NCBI GenBank assembly: GCA_948567375.1 | Contig: OX419756.1 | Location: forward strand, 49,924,333-49,988,332 | Length of the DNA stretch: 64,000 nucleotides | Direction: 5' to 3' | DNA from: Lunularia cruciata | Lineage: Eukaryota; Streptophyta; Marchantiopsida; Lunulariales; Lunulariaceae | Shown: positions 58,442 to 64,000 of the stretch, one piece after another | How the letters are laid out: the number at the start of each line of letters is the position of its first letter | How positions within the stretch are numbered: position 1 is the stretch's first letter | Program-made: the position numbers and the translations under genes | The notes under the pieces: generated by a model | Database searches by the model: none | Told to the model about the DNA's origin: nothing | Seen by the model: the letters and a program-made list of their open reading frames with translations, nothing else

Positions 58442-58469
58442 AACAACCTCATGAAATCATGAGGTTGTT
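58442..58469. repeat. Perfect 13-bp hairpin
   Basis: AACAACCTCATGA and its reverse complement are separated by two bases (58442-58454 and 58457-58469). A second small inverted repeat (GGTTG/CAACC) follows at 58462-58475. Poly-T-rich sequence lies downstream. Could be a transposon end or fold-back remnant. Confidence 0.8.
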
Positions 58470-58620
58470 CACAACCACTTTCTTTTTTTTCTATTATACC
58501 ACTTATTTTTTTACTATTATACCACCTTTTTTCTATTATTACACTATTTATTAGAAGCTTAATTATTTAAATCAATTTGAACCAAAATTGTAAATAGATT
58601 GATAGTATTTTGACAATCCT

Positions 58621-58840
58621 TTTACAAATTTTAGAGCTTATTAAAACTTCATATTCTCATAAAGGTATGGTAACATACGTTTATGCAAATATGAAGTTTT
58701 AATAAGCTCTAAACATACTATTTTTCTAGTTCTCATAGTTTTACAAATTTTAGAGCTTATTAAGACTTCATGGTTGCACAAAGGTATGGTAACAAACTCT
58801 TTTCTAGTTCTCATAGTTGATTTTTCTTTTTGGTTGATGA
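58621..58840. repeat. Nested inverted and direct repeats
   Basis: A perfect 23-bp inverted repeat (58633-58655 and 58688-58710, AGAGCTTATTAAAACTTCAT core). A direct repeat of the left half also starts 119 bp later at 58740, again followed by AAAGGTATGGTAACA. The unit CTAGTTCTCATAG also occurs twice (about 58726 and 58805). This looks like a small fold-back element duplicated in tandem. Confidence 0.75.
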
Positions 58841-59189
58841 AAGGGAGTTTTTAAACTTCACTAGTTATTCAATCATACCATTAAGCATGCTAAAATTAGT
58901 AACTTATTTGTGATTAATAATAGTATATGAATGTACCAATCTTATAATTCTGAAGTACATAGACTGAGGTAATAGATAGAAAATAAATTTAATTATCACT
59001 AATTTAGATTTATATATCTAATAGGATTATAAGATAGTTCAAATATAGATAGTTCAAATCAATACAAATCAAACTCAAAATATGATCAATATATTTAGTT
59101 GTTATGGATATGGAAAAAATAAAAGACCTGAAATTTTTAGTTTAAAATTCTAATAAGTAATATGAAGAGATAATGTAATGTTTCTAGAA

Positions 59190-59700
59190 CATGAGAAACA
59201 TAAGAGAAGAAATGAAAAACTTTGATATTCAATACTACAATGTCCCAAAGGAGCACTTTGTCTTTATTATATAGCAAAGAATATCCACTCAAACAAAACT
59301 CCACTTTAAATCAGACGTATATATTGGTGACATGTCAAGGAGCTCCACCCTTAGATTAGTTATATGGAAGAGTGTCATGTTGATCCTTGTCCTATCTGGT
59401 TTGTCAAACAAGTTTGACCAAAGGGAATCTTTAGAGAAATTTCTTGTAGGGAATTTAGAATAGCATGGGTGAGGTATAGTTGGAAAGCTCTTGATGAGAC
59501 TAAGAATAGGGGCCTAATTCATCTATTTATGCCTCTAAAATTGACTCTAAAATTTTCATGGTATTTTCAATTTCTACCCTATTAGTTGAAGTATTCTTTT
59601 GGTGACACCTCTATCTGATCTACTTAGTCCATCATATATAACATGTTTCAAGATGTTACAAAGTCAATTTCCACCTCTAGATAATATATCTCGCTAATAG
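59190..59700 (-). repeat. Family F LTR copy (solo or flanking)
   Basis: About 500 bp that aligns, in the same orientation, with the chromovirus 3' LTR at about 60256-60850 (shared blocks such as CCTTGTCCTATCT and TTTTGGTGACAC). It lies about 560 bp beyond the F element, so it is a second, separate LTR of the family, more diverged and lacking some internal sequence. Ends are approximate. Confidence 0.65.
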
Positions 59701-59805
59701 TATTATAGATAAACACATTTAATATAGTTTATAATTTAAGTATTATCTAGCTAATGGTATTATAGATAAATACATTTGAAATAGTTCTATAATTTAAGTA
59801 TTAAC
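59694..59805. repeat. 57-bp tandem duplication, AT-rich
   Basis: The stretch from 59694 (CTAATAGTATTATAGATAAA) repeats at 59751 with a few differences. Non-coding and AT-rich. The rest of 59806-60255 is AT-rich filler with no feature seen. Confidence 0.75.
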
Positions 59806-60255
59806 TAAAATAATTGGAGGTAAAGAGTACACAAATGAGTTTAAGCTAATCTTTCAAAATTAAACAAAATTGTAATAATACTAAGCTAGAATTTAGATTA
59901 GTAGTGCAAGAAGAGTTTAAATAGATCTTCTATTGAAAATCAATTCTACTTTAGAAATTTGATTTCAAATATGTTGATATAAATTTTATGTTATTAAATA
60001 AATAAAATAAAATTTTGAGATAATAAATAATATATATATTATATTTTCTTTGAAATAAATTTTTTCTTACTCACTTACTTAAAGAAGTATAATATATTAA
60101 GCTTAAAGAAGCAAGCAAGTTTAGAGAGCTTGTAGCATTTATTCTTCTAATATATTTTCTCTTTAAAAAAAGATTGAGACATTAGGCTCATATCTTGAAT
60201 TATATTAAATTAATTTGATGAAGATAAACTCATGATAATTTGTAGTGAATAATTG

Positions 60256-60845
60256 TGTAATACACCGAGGACAAGAAAATTCTCCAAGAGAGAAAATGCA
60301 AGTTTTACACACAATACTCCGATGCCCCAAAGGAGCACCTTCTTTTTATTATGTAGCAAAGAGGATCTACTCAAAGGAAGCTCCACCTTGGATTGAATAC
60401 ATGGATTGGTGACCTGTCAGCGAGCTCCATCCTTGGATTAGTTGTTTGGATGGGGTGACATGTCAATCCTTGTCCTATCTAATTGGTCAAATGGGTTTGA
60501 CCAACAAGAGTCTTTAGGGAATCTTCTTATAAGAAGCTCAAAATTGCATGGATGAGGTACCATTTGAAAGCTATCAATGAGACAAATCATAGGGGGGAGA
60601 AGGCAAGCCTATTCTTATTGAGGGGGTATGCATTATATTTTTGAGGCCTAATTCATCCGTTTAGGCCTTCAAAATTGACTCCAAAGTTTTCAAGCTATTT
60701 TTGGCCTTTGCCCCATTAGTAGGAGTACTCTTTTGGTGACACTTCAGTCTTCCTAGCCCATTGTACACAACATTCTTCTAGATGTTACCAAGTCAGTTTT
60801 CACCTCCAAGTAATATGTCTAGCTACTTGTACTTATAGACCTCTC
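60256..60845 (-). repeat. 3' LTR of chromovirus F
   Basis: About 590 bp following the purine tract. Its outer end is near 60256 (reading GGTGTATTACA on minus). The copy at 59190-59700 confirms that it is an LTR. The exact inner border is uncertain by about 10 bp. Confidence 0.65.
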
Positions 60846-60914
60846 CCTTTTAAGATGCAACGTCTTCATTACAAAGTTGTTGCTCAAAAGATTGGACTAA
60901 CATTGGTGTGTTGG

Positions 60915-61210
60915 TCAAGTTGGTTTTTGGCTCTCATGTTGCCTCATATAGTGGGTACTCTTTCCAATGGACCAGATATTCCACACCCGGATGGCGAGTA
61001 CCACGGATGCATTTTTAGAGAATGTGCTTGACCTCATACTCCTTTGCCTCATCAACAAGTGTTGGACAAGGTCAACTTTCTTGGATCAAGTGGGGATGAT
61101 TGGGAAGCATATCAACATAATAAGGAAACATGAAACCCCGGGTGGATCTTCATATGTGGCGGTAGCTCAAGGTGATAAGCCATGGTGCCGATGCAACAAA
61201 GGATGAAGAA
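60915..61210 (-). pseudogene. Chromovirus F integrase tail and chromodomain fossil
   Basis: On minus, the wording EYEVKHIL, then TRHPGVEYLVHWKEYP and EPKTNLTN is a chromodomain, a fold that binds histone marks and steers insertion into heterochromatin in chromoviruses (family knowledge). It directly follows the integrase C-terminal region. Broken. Confidence 0.75.
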
Positions 61211-61379
61211 AGGTCCAATGAAACAAGGTCTGAGCTTATGAGGACCAACTAACTTGAGGTTGGTGGCTAACAGCCAAACTTGATCTCCCATATTTTAGAG
61301 TATGTGTTGGTGGTGTGCAACTGCATACTGCTTTTGCCAAATTTGAGCAATCTACAACATGTGTTTGGCGTTCTCCACA

Positions 61380-62160
61380 CCCTATTGGATTCAAGAAACA
61401 AAAGTGTTGATAGTGTCAACCTTAGTAGCCATTGGATGAACCTTCATCAAGCTTGAAGGTGTGAAAGGATGCTCTCCATACATGAAGAAGAATAGTGTGA
61501 CTTGTGTAGAAGCATTCACTGAATTGTTGTAAGAAAATTCCACCAATGGGAGTAAGGTGTCCCAGCTTTCTTGCTCATCCAAAGTAAAGCATACCCTTTA
61601 TGTTTGTCCATTGGTCTATGGATGGTAAGCTATGGACATGGCCAATTTGATTTTGAAGAACCCAAAGAGTGTTCTCCAAGATAAACTAGTGAATTGAGTG
61701 CTTCTATCTATGATGAGCACTCAAGACAAGCCATGGTGGGAAAAGATTGCATCTAAGTACAATTGTGCTAGTTGTGGGGAAATCATATCCTTAGTGGTAG
61801 GATGCACATTAATCATTTTTTTGAGTTGGTCAACAAAGACTATGATGGAGTCAAACCCAGAGGTGGTCTTGGGCAATTCATAAACAGAATCCATGCTTAC
61901 CTGTTCCCAACATTGTGTAGGAGTGGGGAGAGGTAGGAGGAGTCTTGTTGGAGCTTCATTAGAAGCCTTATTTTGTTGAAAAAGTAGGCAGATCCAAACA
62001 TATTCCATCACATTGTTGCTCATCTTGAGCCAATAGTAATGGTGCTTAACCACATCCAAGGTCTTGTCCACTCCAACAAGACTTGCAATGGCAAAATCAT
62101 GACATTTTGCTAGGATGGTGGTTCTTAGATCTGTGTCATCCAAGATCCATAACATGCCAT
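61380..62160 (-). pseudogene. Chromovirus F integrase fossil
   Basis: Zinc-binding domain with HDFAIASLVGVDKTL, HHYYWLKM and CLLFQQNK (about 62110-61970). The DDE core starts with QVSMDSVYELPKTTSGFDSI (about 61890) and continues to TKDMISPQLAQLYLDAIFSHH near 61730. The later part has ESWDTLLPLVEFSYNN and YGEHPFTP (61580-61460). Broken; a few breaks. Confidence 0.8.
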
Positions 62161-62329
62161 CACAAAAGGTGATTCCTTGGGTGTTGGTGATGCCTTTGGA
62201 TGACTGAGCACCTACAATCTATGGATCAATTTTTGTAGCAATAAGAATCTTGGGCCAAAATTTAGGGTTCATCTTGACTTCCACCACCAAATTGTTTGTC
62301 ATCGGCATTTGGTGAATGCATCTGCAAGT

Positions 62330-63560
62330 TGCTTCTTGCCTTCCACATATCTGATTGTCATGTTGAATTGTTGTCTCTACTCTACCCACCAAATCTATAG
62401 ATGAGAAAGATATTTTTGTGTCTTAAGGTAGACTAGAGGTTTGTGTTTTGTCTCTACCACAAATGCCTTTTCACCTATATAGTGCTTCCAATGCTTGGTT
62501 GCAAGGACAATAGCCAGCTCTTCTCATTCAGTGGTATGATAGTTGCATTTTGTCGGTAATAACTTATGAGAGAAATATGCAATGGGGCGCCATCCATCCT
62601 ACCATTTTTGTTGTGGGACTGCTCCTATTGCTACACCTGATGCATCTATAGCCATCTTGATTGGACATTTTGGATCATACCATTTCAAGATTGGTGCATG
62701 TAGTAATGCATCTTTCAATTATTGAAAGGCCAATTCTTGTATGGTTCCTCATATCCACTTCTTTCCCTTGCCCAATACTGTTGTTAGAGGTTGTGAAATC
62801 CTGGAGAAGTCCTTGACAAATTGACAATAAAACCCTATCAATCCTTAGAAACTCTTGAGTTGAGTTTGATCTTTTGGAGCACTCTATTTTTTAATGACTT
62901 CTATTTTATTTGTTAACACTTGGATACCTTCTGCACTTACTCTATACCCTTAGTAGTCTACTTTAGATTTGCCAAACTTGCACTTTGAGATTTTGGTATA
63001 CAATTGATTCTATCATAGAATCTGGAGGACCTCTCGTAGATGTTGCTTGTGCTCTATCAACGTCCTGTTGTAGACTAAGATGTTGTTGAGAAAAATGATA
63101 ATAGATTTATCCAAGTATGGATAAAATATGTCATTCATCAAACTCATGAAAGTGGTTGGCGCGTTGGTGAGGCCAAATGGCATCACCAAGTACTCAAGTG
63201 ACCATACCTTGTTCAAAAGGCCATTTTGTGTATATCTTCTTCCGCAATTCTGATTTGGTTATAACCACCCCGCAAATCAAGTTTGGTGAAGTACCTTGCT
63301 CCATTGAGTTGATCAAACAAGTCATCCATGCAAGGTAATGGATATTTTTTCTTCACCGTTTGTTGATTCAGTCCCCGATATTCAATGCACATGTGCATTG
63401 TTTGTCCTTCTTCACAAACAATACAAGAGTCCCATATGGTGATATGTTGGGTTGGATAATATTTACAAAATATCCTCAAATTGAGCCTTACATTCTTCAG
63501 ATTGATGAGGTGATAGTAGATATGGGGCCTTACAAGGAGGTGTCTTCCCAAGAAGTATCA
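62330..63560 (-). pseudogene. Chromovirus F RT and RNase H fossil
   Basis: RT fingers and palm: MCIEYRGLNQQTVKKKYPLP near 63380, then [20 protein letters not shown] and [20 protein letters not shown] near 63180. The catalytic box region follows near 63090 and the thumb to about 62900. RNase H follows (DASGVAIGA near 62650, HWKHYIGEK near 62490), with an end at LADAF near 62330. Broken; several breaks. Confidence 0.78.
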
Positions 63561-63564
63561 CAAT

Positions 63565-64000
63565 TTTATGATCTACTCTCCTTTTTGGTGGTAAACTTGT
63601 GGGTAATTCATCCAAAAAGACATCTTGGAACTCATTTACTACATCTTTCAATTTCTCAAGAATTTTTCCATTGTGTTGGGCACTATGGACTTCTCTTATT
63701 AAACCATGAAACATCTATCTATCTTACCAACAGATGTGGTCCTTATGATATATAGAGGTAGCTCTTGCCTTGTGATCTTCTTTTAACCCCAAAGATCTTC
63801 CATTGACTAGTTTTCACTACTTTCTTACTCCAATCCACTATGGGGTTGTAGTGCTCCATCACGGCATACCTAAGATCACATCATAATGAGCTAGTGGTAT
63901 CATTACCCACTCAATTGCCTCTTGATACCTTCCTATAGAGAGTATTACTTTTTTAGGTAATGACTCAATCCTCTCTATCTGACCATTAGGTAACTCTACT
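63565..64000 (-). pseudogene. Chromovirus F protease end and pre-RT linker fossil
   Basis: On minus, LAHYDVILGMP near 63880 is the typical C-terminal protease stretch of chromoviruses, followed by IVDWSKKVVKTSQWKIFG near 63830. The linker then runs to the RT start (LKDVVNEFQDVFLDELPTSL near 63640). The active site and gag lie beyond the window. Broken. Confidence 0.72.

Larger units (their letters stand above)
57137..59189. other. AT-rich intergenic DNA
   Basis: About 2 kb without a supportable gene or retroelement domain. Composition is AT-rich, with short open stretches of no recognisable family. It holds a perfect hairpin (58442-58469) and a cluster of inverted and direct repeats (58621-58840), which may be remnants of small inverted-repeat transposons. 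Otherwise I see nothing. Confidence 0.6.
60256..64000 (-). mobile_element. Chromovirus F, protease to 3' LTR (runs off window)
   Basis: Minus-strand Ty3/gypsy chromovirus. From right to left: protease end (63760-64000), RT (about 63560-62900), RNase H (about 62640-62330), integrase (about 62160-61380), chromodomain (about 61040-60915), purine tract (AAAAGGGAGAGG, about 60847-60858) and 3' LTR (about 60256-60845). The chromodomain after the integrase defines the chromovirus branch and sets F apart from A, B, C and D. Broken; several breaks. Confidence 0.82.

Overview
This window is repeat-dominated land-plant nuclear DNA. Almost all of it is explained by nested, decayed LTR retrotransposons. 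Ty3/gypsy elements of five families (A, B, C, D, F) and one Ty1/copia element (E) are stacked inside one another. A large, slowly purged genome such as a gymnosperm, fern or other non-flowering plant fits this picture, but the sequence does not name the species. No intact host gene, tRNA, rRNA or CRISPR array was seen. Every retroelement reading frame looks broken, so all are treated as fossils.

Layout. 1-3640: 5' part of a minus-strand family A element (LTR, leader, gag). 3641-14230: minus-strand family B gypsy element, split by a family A solo LTR (5083-5766) and a family C solo LTR (7420-11493). 14230-14970: plus-strand family A integrase fragment, fused to a minus-strand family C LTR fragment (to 16431). 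16432-43633: minus-strand family D gypsy element, split by a small C-type solo LTR (18858-20784) and by a full-length family C element (21029-38179). The 3' LTR of that C element holds another, inverted C solo LTR (31298-35077). 40580-43633: long, repeat-rich LTR of D. 43634-49993: family A element that opens with a 1.26-kb palindrome. 49994-54396: copia element E. 54398-57136: two inverted A solo LTRs flanking a low-copy-looking 1.4-kb stretch with an inverted repeat and a possible end of a host gene. 57137-59190: AT-rich intergenic DNA with hairpins. 59190-64000: LTR copies and the 3' two thirds of a minus-strand chromovirus, F.

The most unusual item is family C. Its LTRs are about 3.7-4 kb. 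Each reasonably complete copy carries, between the polypurine tract and the LTR's TATA box (inside U3), the remains of a reading frame of roughly 840 codons. It predicts a conserved N-terminal domain, an acidic middle and a long coiled coil. I do not recognise this protein. The arrangement (gag-pol, then an extra gene inside the 3' LTR) recalls the position of nef or sag in retroviruses and is not a standard plant retrotransposon layout. The full-length copy has a 5-bp target duplication, a tRNA-Asp-like primer site and a polypurine tract. Six LTR copies or fragments lie in this one window, and three of the four lone copies are solo LTRs with target duplications.

Relative order read from the nesting: B and D are oldest. 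Members of C and A entered them later. The C solo LTR at 31298-35077 is younger than the C element it interrupts. The palindrome at 43634-44893 and a 408-bp tandem duplication at 10018-10833 are the most recent rearrangements, judged by near-identity of their copies.
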